This document shows, in pieces, positions 38,481-49,510 of a DNA stretch of 64,000 nt. This stretch comes from Magnolia sinica. Its lineage: Eukaryota > Streptophyta > Magnoliopsida > Magnoliales > Magnoliaceae. Each line of letters begins with the position of its first letter. The first letter of the stretch is position 1. The translations under genes were made by a program, and so were the position numbers. The notes beneath the pieces are model-generated. The model was given only the letters and a program-made list of their open reading frames with translations. It did not search any database and was not told the DNA's origin. Where the stretch lies: assembly GCF_029962835.1 (NCBI RefSeq), contig NC_080584.1, positions 84,286,862 through 84,350,861 on the forward strand. Reading direction: 5' to 3'.

Positions 38481-39060
38481 TTGCAAATTGGACCAGACAT
38501 GACCCTTGTCACGTTTCAGGTCATCGACATTCCTGCCTCTTTAACCTTCTGTTAGGGCAGCCATGACTCCATGCTGTTGGAGCCATCCCATCTACCCTCC
38601 ATCAAAGGGTTAAATTCCCTCTGGGAAATCAAATCATTTCAGTATTAGCCAAGTCACAAACCATCCTACCGGTGACGGTCAATATCCCAGAAACCGACAT
38701 CCTAGTGATTGACGTTCAGCATACAGAGGGTGATATATCGTATCACAGTTTCGAATTTGAAAATGTGAATGCAATCACCAATCCATGACCCCTCTTTGCT
38801 GAATATGTCATCCCTCCTTTTGAACGATTAATCCTGAACTATCATACCAAATTCCATGAAAAAAGTATGGTGGTAAACCAGCACCTACCAACGTACAGAG
38901 ACGGGGACTCGGATATCAACTGACACCAGAAGATCAAGCTAAAAGGCCCAAAAAGGGTCAATCGTTTGAGTGCACACCCATCAAATTCATCAAGGCTGGT
39001 ACAGTTTGTGGAGACACGATGATTTCCTTTGAGGACCACCTTCAGCGGCTCAAACTCTCA

Positions 39061-39847
39061 GATCATGAGTCTAGCTGGCCACTGATAAGGTGAGATAGGA
39101 TCCTCAGGGTATCAAAAGCACATTCGAAGCCAGGGTTAGAACCTCCAGACCCACCACATGAAGCTAGGGGCAGGGAAACAGGGTTATCCACAGGAGACCC
39201 AGAACCAGGAATGCCCCTTGAAAAGGACGCAGGCAAGAATCAAGAGACACTTATCTACACCCATAGCCAAGGAGACTCATCCCCATCACCAGTACAGCGA
39301 CATAAGAGGAAAAAATAGCCCATCCATTGGGTTGACATAGGAAAATAGCCTGCCCTTGACTGGACGAATGTCAAGGTCCCATCATCGGATGAACCTGAGG
39401 AGTTAGAAGAACTCTAACCCCTAGGCGAAGAAATTGAATAAGATTCCGACTCTGAGCCCAGCCCAGCAGACATCATGGTCATCGAGACAGGTGACCCTCA
39501 GGAATAAACAGGTCAGAACAGCAGGATCGAAAGGGGGAAAGAACCGCGATGGTTAGCCATCCCCCTAACAATCGAATCAGCCGGTGAACCATCCATTAAT
39601 GCCGGCCTAAAAAAAATGCTAATGTAAATAGCAATTGGTATTCCGAACTAGGGCAAGACCAATCATGGTTCGTAATACCGTCCTGTTCGGGACACCTCGA
39701 TGACACAAAAAAAATCAGAAAATCTTCAAAATACAAAAACATCACATATTCTAAAAAAATACAAAAAAATCAAATATTCCTCAAAACCACAAAACATCAG
39801 AAAATCTTCAAAATACAAAAATAATAGAAAAACTTTCAAAAATCATT
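39061..39847 (+). other. Protease-RT spacer of the retrotransposon, possible intron
   Basis: Stop-rich and strongly A-rich towards its end, with the phrase TCAGAAAATCTTCAAAATAC repeated at about 39714 and 39800. Ogre elements are known to splice an intron between protease and RT, so this may be its equivalent, but I cannot assign splice sites. Confidence 0.35.
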
Positions 39848-41460
39848 GTGCCAAACACTTCACATACAGTGCCTGAGTTTAAGGTCGACTCGTACGATTT
39901 CGATTTAGAGTTGGACTTCGAACTCATGGGTTTGGATGAAACATTGGATGAGGGAAATGATGATACTGCTCTCGAATTCAAGGATTCTCTAGAAAAGTTA
40001 GAAACAAAGGCCAATGTTGTAGGAGACGATTTCGAAATTGTAAACTTAGGGTCAACAGAACTCCCCAGAGAGGTGCGCATCGGAAGATCACTGTCCCCAG
40101 AATACAAGCAGAGGATGATGGAATTTCTGAAACCGAGGTTGTCTAACTTTGCTTTCTCTTATGAGGACATGCCAGGGCTCGATGAAAATTTGGTGGTACA
40201 CCATCTGCCAACAAAGCTTGACATGAAGCCTATCAAGCAAAAGTTACGGAGAATGAAACCAGAATGGGCCCTGAAGATCCGTGATGAAGTCATTAAAGAA
40301 TACAATGCGTGATTCTTGGAAGTCTCCAACTACTCAGAATGACTCGCAAATATCGTACCAGTTCCAAAGAAGGATGGGAAAGTCAGGATGTGCATCGACT
40401 TCAAAGATTTCAACAAAGTAAGCCCCAAAGATGACTCCCTCTACCTCATATCGATACACTGGTAAATAATACTACTGGACACAAGATCTTCTCCTTTATG
40501 GATGGCTTCTCAGGCTACAACCAGATCAAGATGGCCATTGAAGATCAAGAGAAGACTTCTTTCATCACTCTATGGGGAACTTTCTGCTATCAGGTTATGC
40601 CCTTCGGGTTGAAAAACGCCGGAGCCACATATCAGCGAGCCATGACTGCCTTGTTCCATGACATGATAAATAAAGAAATGGAAGTTTACATGGACGATAT
40701 GATCGTCAAGTCTCGTACGATCGAAGGGCACTTCGAAGACCTCAAGAAGCTCTTCGACAGGCTAGAAAAGTTCAAACTTCGTCTCAATCCGCAAAAAATT
40801 GTATTCGGGGCAACCGAAGGCAAGCTGTTAGACTTCATTGTCAGTGAAGATGGTATCCGGGTAGATGAGACCAAGACCAAGACAATCATTGAAATGCCAC
40901 CACCCAAGACTGAAAAAGAAATTCGGGGCTTCCTCGGGCGAATCCAGTATATCAGCCGATTCATCCACAGCTCACTCCGGTCTGTGAGCCCATATTCAAG
41001 CTACTACGGAAGAACTCTCCAAAGGAATGGAATGACGACTGTCAAGCAGTCTTCGACAGGATCAAGAAATACCTGCTGAATCCCCCAATGCTCATGCCAC
41101 CTACTCCAGGTAGGCCATTACTGTTGTATATCTCCGTCGCAGCAGAAGCAATCGGGTGCGTTCTTGGCCAACACGACGATACTGGAAGAAAAAAGCGAGC
41201 GATCTACTATCTAAGCCGAAAATTCACAAACTACGAAGCCAAATATTCCAACTTGGAAAAGACACGCCTTGCCATGGTCAGGACAACATAGCGGCTACGA
41301 CAGTATATGATCGCTCACCTCATCATTCTACTTGCTCGCATGAACCCGTTGAAGTACTTGTTCGAAAAACCAGCACTAATGGGCAGGATAGCAAAATGGC
41401 AGCTACTGCTTTCAGAATTTGACATCACATATATCACCCAGGAGGCAATCAAGGGGTAAG
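39848..41460 (+). pseudogene. Reverse transcriptase and RNase H of the retrotransposon
   Basis: The N-terminal RT part is at 39848-40312 (LPTKLDMKPIKQKLRRM) and ends at a TGA. After another TGA the fingers continue as IVPVPKKDGKVRMCIDF at about 40350-40400. The palm is at 40498-41079 (FSGYNQIKM, MPFGLKNAGATYQR) with the catalytic YMDDM box at 40687-40701, and thumb residues GFLGRIQYISRF. A frameshift follows. The RNase H domain at 41088-41291 reads YISVAAEAIGCVLGQ and IYYLSRKFTNYEAKYSNLEK; its next stop is at 41289. The YMDDM residues are intact, but no continuous protein can be made. Confidence 0.9.
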
Positions 41461-41489
41461 CACTGGCCGATCACTGAGCAGCACACTCC

Positions 41490-41984
41490 TTGCCCAATTA
41501 CCAACCATTGAAGACCTTCTTCCCTGACGAGGACATTCTCTTGATTAAAGAAGAAAAAGAAATGAAGGCAGGAGTGTGGACACTCTTCTTCAACGGAGCA
41601 ACAAACTCGAAAGGGAGTGGAGTAGGTGTCATACTCTACTCTCCCGAGGACGTCCCAATTCCCATATCCAGAAGGCTGGCATTCCAATGCACTAACAACG
41701 TAGCAGAGAATGAGGCATGCATCGCCGGTCTAAGAGAAGCCATCATCCTCAACGTGAAGAAGTTACGAGACTTCGGTGACTCACAACTCATCATCAATCA
41801 AATAAAGGGCGATTGGAAGACCAAGGATGAAAAGCTGATCCCTTATCACGTGTATCTAGATAATTTAATCGAAGAATTCAATGAGATCGCATTCTCTTAC
41901 ATGCCCCAAGTCAAGAACCAATTCGTAGACACTCTGGCTACCCTCGCCTCAATGTTGGAGATCCCAAAAGGAGTGGCTGAATGA
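41490..41984 (+). pseudogene. Second, archaeal-type RNase H domain of the retrotransposon
   Basis: An uninterrupted frame (the annotated start codon may not be the true one, because the domain is internal to pol). GVWTLFFNGATNSKGSGVGV, NNVAENEACIAGLREA, DFGDSQLIINQIKGDWKTKD and KNQFVDTLATLASM define the extra RNase H that marks the Tat lineage. The first acidic active-site position reads Asn (AAC at 41592-41594, FFNGA) where this fold uses Asp; the Glu, Asp and final Asp positions remain. The domain is probably inactive in this copy. Confidence 0.85.
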
Positions 41985-43316
41985 GAACTCACTGTCGAGC
42001 TCCAGGAAGAACTTGCATTCTGCTACAGATTGACGAAGCTGAACCTCCCTCAAATGATCAGCCATGGTACACAGACATCAAGGAATACCTCGAACATCAG
42101 AAGTACCCGGAAGGAGCAACACCAGTTGATCGACGCACCATCCAACGGCTAGCGGCACAGTTCGTGATCACTGAAGGCATCCTTTACAAGCGATCCTTCA
42201 ATCAAGTCCTTCTCCGCTGTGTAGACGAGACTGAAGCAGTACAAATCATGTTAGAAATCCATGAAGGACTATGTGGCCCATACATGAATGGACATATGTT
42301 GGCAAAAAGATTCTACAACTCAGCTATTATTGGCTTACAATGGAGACAGATTGCTGCAAACACGTTAGGAAATGCTTCAAGTGTCAAGAACATGCAAACC
42401 AGATCCATACGCCCCGCTTCTAAACTCTATAACCTAACATCACCATGGCCCTTCTCTGTATGGGGATTGGACATCATTGGTAAGGTCAGTCCCAAAGCAT
42501 CAAACGGGCATGAATACATCCTGGTGGCAGTAAATTACTTCACCGAATGGATAGAGGCAACATCATTCACCTCAATCACAACCTCTCACGTGGTCAAGTT
42601 TATGAAGAACAACATCATTAGCCGATATGGGATCCCTCATGTCATCATCACAGACAATGGAACTCCGTTCTTCAATAAAAAGGATGGGTGATTTCCTCGA
42701 CAAGTTCAAGATTCAACGCCACTGATCAAGCCCCTACCGTCCTCAAATGAATGGCGGGGTCGAAGCTGCAAACAAAACTATCATTCGCATACTGGAGAGG
42801 ATGGTGAAGACATATCGTGATTAGTCAGAAATGCTTCCCTACGCACTCTGGGCCTATCGAATGTCTGTACGTTCTGCTACAGGTGCAACTCCATATGAGC
42901 TCGTATATGGAATAGAAGCAGTACTACCAGTCGAAATCGAAATCCCATCACTACGGATGCTGCTGGAAAGTGAGGTCGAGGAAGGTGAATGGCAACAAGC
43001 AAGGTATGATCAATTGCATCTGGCAGATGAAATGTGCATGCGAGCGCCAAGCCATTCTCAGTGTTAACAAAGAAGGATCGCTCGAGCCTATAATAAGAGG
43101 GTCGGAAAAAGACGCTTCAAGGTCGACGACATGGTCATGAAGCGTATCTTGCTACCACACTTACCAGATCTCAGAGAAAAATTTAAACCCTCATGGGAAG
43201 GACCGCTGATCATTCGTGAAGTACTCCAAGGAGGCGCTCTTCGACTCACCAACCTAAAAGGGGAAGATATTCACGAGCCCATCAACGCCGATAGTGTGAA
43301 AATTTATCACGGGTAA
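41981..43316 (+). pseudogene. Integrase of the retrotransposon, broken
   Basis: Zinc-finger histidines lie in LEIHEGLCGPYMNGHML. The cysteines (CFKC, 42373-42384) are present only in the +1 frame, so a compensating pair of small indels surrounds them. The core shows VWGLDIIG (first Asp), IITDNGTPFF (second Asp) and YRPQMNGGVEAANK (Glu), with a frameshift near 42685 and stops near 42724 and 42823. The C-terminal half continues at 42831-43067 (LWAYRMSVRSATGATPYELVYG) and 43131-43316 (FKPSWEGPLIIREV to SVKIYHG). Integrase is the last sense-strand domain. Confidence 0.88.
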
Positions 43317-44378
43317 CCATACCTGACTTTGTCAATAATTACAATCGCAAAGCTGCCCCTTCATTTCCACCGAAAATAAAAAGTATATATATCCGCCACC
43401 TCTCCTATCAGAAACACACGTCGTCTCTCCCAAAATCGCAAAAAAAGAAGAAGAAGAAAATCGCAAAAAAAAAGAAGAGGAAAATCTCAAAAAAAAATAG
43501 GGAAAAAACAGAAAAAAAAAAGTAGAAGAAAATCCCAAAAAGAAGACCCAGAAAGGGGAAGTCGATACGACATCCCCAAACAATCCAACCAAAAGCAGCT
43601 TACAATTGTATTCGAAGACAAAGAGAGGAAGGAAACTAGTTGGCCGGCTATGAAGGAAGTCCATCCGTCACTCCCAGCACTACAAAAAAAAACAAAACAA
43701 AAAGAAAAAAGGCATGCCTAAGCAGAATGGGCGAGTTGAAAACTTAAAAGGCGGCTCGAGTAAAAACAGCGGGCATGTAGCGGACTTGGTGAAAACTCAA
43801 AAGGGCGCCAAGGGTAAAAACAGCATAGCTACCAAGGGGCAGGCAAGATAAAAAACTTGGGATATGGTGAAAATTCGAAAGGACGCCATGGGCAAAAATG
43901 ACGAGAAAGCTGGACGTGGTGAAAACCTGAAAAGGCGCTATGGGCAAAAATGGCAAGAAAGAAATAAAAAAACAAACAAAAAAAGTACGGGTAGAGAAGA
44001 AGCCGAGGCAACAAGCACCGTAATGAGATACAAGGAAAAATCAACTTCGGTCAGTACTCTATCACACCCTGCTCAAATCTAGAGAATGCGATCCCAGACA
44101 CCCTCTTAGGAAACCAAGATCCTAAGAACACAATCTAGACTACTGCGCACAATGTGGGCTAAGCCCAAGATTCTAATCCCAATCATCTAAAACACAAATC
44201 CAAACACAAGCAAACACTAGCAAATTTGGCACGAACAAAATTTTATTTTCTATGAAAATCTTTTTTACAAATACTTTACTTTCTTTCTTCATAAAAGCAA
44301 AAACAAAATTTTCTCATAAGTAGATGGTCAACATCGGGAATTACAGGTAAGCTCCTATCTCTCATATAGCGACAATCT
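43317..44378. other. Post-integrase spacer of the retrotransposon
   Basis: Non-coding and A-rich. Between about 43735 and 43955 the phrase GGTGAAAACTCAAAAGGCGCC recurs four times in diverged form with GGGCAAAAATG, an irregular tandem repeat. Confidence 0.5.
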
Positions 44379-46712
44379 CTACCTGAGCCTCTCTACCTCC
44401 ATGCGCAGGTAAAAGGCCTCATCCCTATCTAGGCGATGTGCCACAAGCATGCTCTTATCATACCGTCGTCCCACTGCCAGAAGGGGAGCCATATCCTCAC
44501 ATGTGTGGCGAAGGACAGCGATCTCGAAGATCAGGTGACCATGTGTGGCTAGCAAAAAGGACAGATCGATGAAAGGGCGCTCCTCAAAGGCCTTAAATGA
44601 ATCAACGACACATGAGGAGGATGAAGAGTGTCGCCTACTATATCCTGATCAGCAGCCTCGTCAGCCAAATACCAGCCAGGGACCTGTGGATAAAGTGACT
44701 ACTCCACAACCCATCGTTGATACGGTACTGTCGCCAGGGGAGGAGCCCAAGACTCGAGATCCAGAGTTGTGGCATCCAAGGAGCCTTGCCAGGAAATCTA
44801 GACTCATCTATACAAGGCAGTCAAATCGGGAGGAAAAGAAGCATGTCCAAATTCAGAAAAGGCGAACTCCGGAATATCCTGCCAAAAGCAGAACTAACGA
44901 AGGAATCGCACGGGATGGTAAGAGCAGTACCCCCGAAGACCCAGCAACAGCAAGGGAGTGCGAGCTGCACTACAAATCAACGACTAGCGACAGAGCCAGG
45001 TGGCCTCCCAACTAATCTCCCACCCTCGAAGCTGAGACAGCATGCGGCGGTACAATGACTCAGTGGCCTTAGCACCAAGGGGAAGGCCATCAAGCAATAA
45101 AGACAGCACATCGTCGTGGTAGGAATCGGGCCATACAAGCACAAGGGTCATATAAAAATATTCCCACAACCATACTTAGGAGAGGAATAAACCCAGCTCA
45201 AGTTGCAAGCAGAAAATGAAGCAAAGGAAGAAATCAGAGCAAAGAGTACCTGAAGAAAAGAACAACAACCCCAGAGAATACGAGTGTGTCCAAGCGAGCA
45301 TTCAGTAAGCCCTAAAAAGAGCTTCGACAACACTACAGAAATGATACTACTGCGATGCAAGACACGACGAAATACATCTAGCAAAGCCGCCAATGATGAC
45401 TGCTGCCAAACTGAGAAAAGCAGCTGAGCCAGGACACAAAATATCAGTAAATTCAGACACTGAAACTGGCGATCTGATCCAGGGCCACCTCGGGAGGTAG
45501 AACAACGATCGTACAAAACCTCAAGCGAAAGCTCGCTCGCCCTACCCTCAGCAGTAGGGAGAGCAGTAAAGAATCCGAACCAGGAGATCAGATCAGAAGA
45601 ACGAACCGGTTCAGACGATGGCACGTAAGGCTCCCGGGTAAGAGGAAGACCAGACAGGCGTGAGAACTCCTCCAGTGACGGGCCTAGCTCCAGATCATTA
45701 AAGGAAAACAGATTCAGAGACGGAACCCAGTCATACGACACCGCACTCAATAGTCGTCAATCTAGGTGAACTCGGTGGAAGTGGAGAACCTCCTGAAAGC
45801 CCAAGGAACTCAGCTCGAAGATCTCGGACTCGGTCAAGCTCTCTATCCAAAGGTGCAGACGCTCTGAGCAAGTACTGCGAGGCTGCAGCCGACAAGTACG
45901 GACAGGCATGCCCTCCACAATCTGGGTCCCCAGGTCAATGGGGGAATCATCAAAAATAGGCATCCCCTTGTCTAACAAGTCTATCTCGTGGTGGTGGAAG
46001 AAGCCAGCCTCGCTCATCGCATCACGTAAGGTGTCCTGGAAAGCTGCAACAGGCGGGTCCGAACCGCCGATAATCGCCACCTCAGGAGCAGTCTAAAAAA
46101 CACAAGCCCTAGGAGTGCAACACCCAAAGTATCCCAATGGCTGACAGGACCTGCACCCTGGATCCCGACAGTAGTTGACTGTCCCATCAATGCCCCGAAA
46201 TCTGCACCAAAAATCTGACCAAAGCCATCTGCAAGGAGTACGTCACCTGCCAAGTCCAAACCGCTCGAGTCGCCAAAGTGGGACCCACCACCTATCAAAG
46301 CCTGATTCGTCACACCTACGTCACCCATCACCATCATACTATCCATCACCATAATGCTATCATCCACCCCACCCATAATCATCCCTCCATCAATCAAGCC
46401 ATCAGTCGCCATTATCGCACCTTCCTCACCATTCAAACCATCCATCCTCACCATATCAACACCTGCAAATCCTGGTGCCCCATTTGGTGTGGACACATCA
46501 AAAGCATCCAATCTCATCAGCCCATCCCCATAACCACTATTGTTGGAGGAGAGATCCAAGCCATAAATAGCATCTACCTCCTCAAAAGAACCCATCATTC
46601 CTCCACTAACCTCCATCAATGCCTCCCTAAATGGATCCTCTCCATCATTTATGGGCCCACCAACCTTCCCACCATTCAGGGACCCACCAACCCTCACATT
46701 AGGACTGACCAT
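44379..46712 (-). pseudogene. Antisense PMD-like unit 2 of the retrotransposon
   Basis: Runs opposite to gag-pol. It begins with ATG at 46712 (MVSPNVRVGGSLNGGKVGGP) and a long Gly/Asp/Met-rich region to about 46100. TTTTTTAG then precedes ACTGCTCC at about 46096, a likely intron acceptor. The next part (46080-45757) leads through one TGA to LLSAVSYDWVPSLNLFSF and LGPSLEEFSRLSGLPL, a plant-mobile-domain-like (aminotransferase-like) signature, and on to LVFCVLAQ/GCCSFLQVL-type helices by 45148. The C-terminal tail is readable at about 44545-44379 (FEIAVLRHTCEDMAPLL to FYLRMEVERLR, then TAG). Splicing in between is unresolved. Not intact. Confidence 0.6.
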
Positions 46713-46907
46713 AATCAATAAAAAAAGGGAGGACAAAAGAAGAAAGGAACAAAAAGAAAAGGACAAAAAGAAGAAGAATGGGATAAAGAAAACAATCGGA
46801 CGGCCAGGGCAGGACGAGAATAACAGAGGAGAAACAAAAGGAATGAACAGAGAAGAGAGAGTTTGATGGAAGAAAAGATGAATGGCGACGGTATTCTGAT
46901 TACTGCT

Positions 46908-47036
46908 TGCGGTACTCCAACCACTGCTGTTAGATCTGACATTCTTGCATAAATGCAGCACCTGACAAGATAGAACGGGTGACAAAAGTCAATAGGCGGT
47001 AGTCAGACTACCGCCGGTGGTAGTCAAACTACCGCC
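46908..47036. repeat. 21-bp palindrome pair and TGCGGTACT box between the antisense units
   Basis: 46995-47015 is a perfect palindrome: GGCGGTAGTC, a central A, then its exact reverse complement. 47016-47036 is a second unit with a few mismatches. TGCGGTACT at 46908-46916 and its neighbours match the segment that follows the 21-bp units in the LTR. The block lies upstream of antisense unit 2. Confidence 0.9.
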
Positions 47037-47219
47037 CAGGGCCATTTTCGGATGAAAATCGAGCAGTGTCCACTTCAAAGGGCCGGGACCTCATAATACA
47101 CCTCCATTGGATCGCGAAAATGATCAAAAGATTGACCCAGAAGGCAATATGAAGCGACTGATGTTTCATATAAACACAGGATTACATAGTTAAGGTACAT
47201 GATTACATAATGTAAGGAA

Positions 47220-48725
47220 CTAATCGTCATCAGGAATATAAGCGTCCGTATCCTTGTGATGAAAATGGGGCCCCAAGATCCCTCCTCCAGCAAAACGTGC
47301 GCCGCCACCAGGAGCGTAGCCAGACTGCAAGATCGGACCAATGTCGTGCTGCTCACACCAAGAGTACCCTCTATCCAGATCGACGAAGGCACTGACGTCA
47401 AAACCCTCCAAGGCAGCGACCAACTCTCTCTCAGGGACAGATCTCCAATCAGATGGACCTGAAGGCAGACTAAGTGGCACTAAGGGACTACCAGTCAATT
47501 GCCAAAAAAGCCTCTCCCCAAGGTACCACTTTGTCACACATGGATCCTCCAGAATGCAACGGCATCGCGAGGCTTGAAAAGCCTCCTAAGCTCTAGGAGT
47601 AAGCGCCGCATTCGATCGAAGATACGACCTGGTATGGAACTGCAAAAAAGGAGAAAAGTCAAGGGTTGAAAGATGAGTGAAAAAGTAATACATGGGCAAC
47701 ACAAAATAAGGTAAATCACTTACATCATCAAGGACAAAGGCATTGATGTTCGACCTCCATGCAAGATCAGAAAACAGACGCGTGTGGCTGTGGTTATCCT
47801 TGTACCACGACATCATGAGAGGAAAGGGAGGCGAATGATCAATTAAGGTAGGTGCTAAGTGGGGAAAGTGGTCGAAAAAGTAGACCTGCGTAAAAATGCA
47901 ATCAGAGGAGGACATACCACACCATCTCCAGAAACAACAGTGCAGAAAAGACATCAAGAAGGTACCTCGATGACTGGGTAAAAGCCAGTCAGGGATCGGC
48001 TGATACAACGGCTGGCCTTGTCTAACCCTTCATACAAATGGGCTAGGAGAGCCGCATTCCAGTTAAACGGTATGGGAAAGGTGATGTCTGCCACAAGCGA
48101 TAATAGGGGGAACTCACAAGCTTATACCCGTGGCAGAAGATCATCGCTCCCATAGTGTACAAAATCAGGGCACGAGCCTTCACCACAACCGCAACTTCGG
48201 TCTTAGGGATCCGCCTGACGAAGTTCGATGATAGCTAGAGAAGTTTGAATCGAGGACCAGTAAAATCTGTGGCATATGGCATCATCCCCAGTAATTCCAT
48301 CCAGTCGTCCTCAGAAGGTACCGAAAGGTCATCCTCGAAGGGGACGGATCCTCCATCATATCGAAGACCCAGCTGCATATATATATATCGTAAGGAGTGA
48401 TCCCCCACTCCCCAAAAGGTAACTAAAAGGTGTGAGTCTCAAGGTGCCACCGTTCGGTCAAGGCAGACAAAAGGGACATGTTCGTCTTGCTTAAACCAAC
48501 TTGAAAAAGGTGGGCAAATGGAGTGCGCTCCAATACCTCAAAGAATAGAGGCTGCGGATCATGGAACTAATCGGGCCAATGTGTCCTAACCCCTCGTCCT
48601 CTCAAGATCGCGGGCGCGCCACCCTCCCGGGCTATGTCAGACAGGTGTCGGCCCTCTTGTGGTACATAACACGGATCGGTCAACTAACGAGAAGGACCAG
48701 CCTCATTTCTCCTACGATGAGGCAT
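47220..48725 (-). pseudogene. Antisense PMD unit 1 of the retrotransposon
   Basis: Starts at ATG 48725 (MPHRRRNEAGPSR). The region LFQVGLSKTNMSLLSALTERW, then HLETHTF, one TAG, LPFGEWGITPYDI and (after a shift) LGLRYDGG is a classical plant mobile domain signature. It continues with VVKARALILYTMGAMIF, ALLAHLYEGLDKASR, then two probable introns, FPHLAPTLIDHSPPFPLMMSW and the tail WYLGERLFWQLTGSP to DTDAYIPDDD (TAG at 47220). Three in-frame TAGs and at least one frameshift break it. PMD proteins include MAIN/MAIL1, and PMDs are known to occur in retrotransposons; its role in the element is unknown. Confidence 0.72.
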
Positions 48726-48771
48726 AACTGCACAAACAAGTTCTATAGATAAGTATCCTCCTCACCACCTC

Positions 48772-48905
48772 AAGGCCCATTTCAAAAAGCCCATGTCAAT
48801 GCCCATTTCAAAATGCCCATGTCAAGGCCCACTTTAAAAAGCCCATGTTAAGGCCCACTTCAAAAAGCCCATGTCAAGGCCCACTTCAAAAGCCCATTCC
48901 AAGGC
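48772..48905. repeat. Five tandem copies of a 26-bp unit
   Basis: Consensus AAGGCCCACTTCAAAAAGCC plus CATGTC; the fifth copy is 25 bp. It lies directly upstream of antisense unit 1. Confidence 0.95.
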
Positions 48906-49346
48906 TCATCTTCCAAGGATCATCATCCACACATCCATGCCCACAATAAATCCATGTATCTGGACATGTCAAGATCATGATGTGGGGCCCACTTGGAAAA
49001 TCCCATCCGTCCATCATCTACAAATAGCCGACCATCAAAATCTACACCATCCATACACTCAAGTGGGCCCCAGATCATTCACCCAATGGTCCAAATCATC
49101 ATCAAAGTTTTCCAAATAAAGGGGCTAAAAAATAAACAAAGTTCTAAGGATGGGGCCCCTTTCTTATCACACCCCACCCCATCAAAAACAAAAAAAAAAA
49201 CAAAAACAAAAAAAAATGAGGAAAAAGTCCAACCAACAATCTGGCCCAAAACAAAAGAAATCAACAAGATCCAATGGATCAGATTCAAATGAGATAGTCC
49301 AACGGACCCGATCATTGCCCTCCTAAGGTCTATGAAGAAATCCAAC

Positions 49347-49434
49347 CCCCCCCCCCCCCCCCCAAAAAAAAAAAAAAAAACCTTTAAGTAACCGGTTCAG
49401 CAAGAAGAAACCCTTAATCAAGATTACCAGAAAT

Positions 49435-49465
<31 letters not shown>

Positions 49466-49510
49466 AGAATCCAAGCTGAGAATCCACAAAAAAAAAAAAA
49501 AAAAAAAACT
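49347..49510. repeat. Poly-C/poly-A tract, (AC)n and poly-A microsatellites
   Basis: About 17 C then about 18 A (49347-49380), an AC run (49434-49461) and a poly-A run (49488-49508). Homopolymer lengths here may be sequencing-sensitive. Confidence 0.9.

Noticed and set aside
44545-45015. 156-codon plus-strand frame in the retrotransposon tail
   Set aside because: Begins with GTG rather than ATG and is antisense to the C-terminal part of PMD-like unit 2; a shadow frame.
46278-46721. His/Thr-rich plus-strand frame
   Set aside because: Mirror of the Gly/Asp/Met-rich antisense frame; low-complexity shadow.
48772-48905. CRISPR-like array
   Set aside because: Direct tandem repeat without spacers in a plant retrotransposon.
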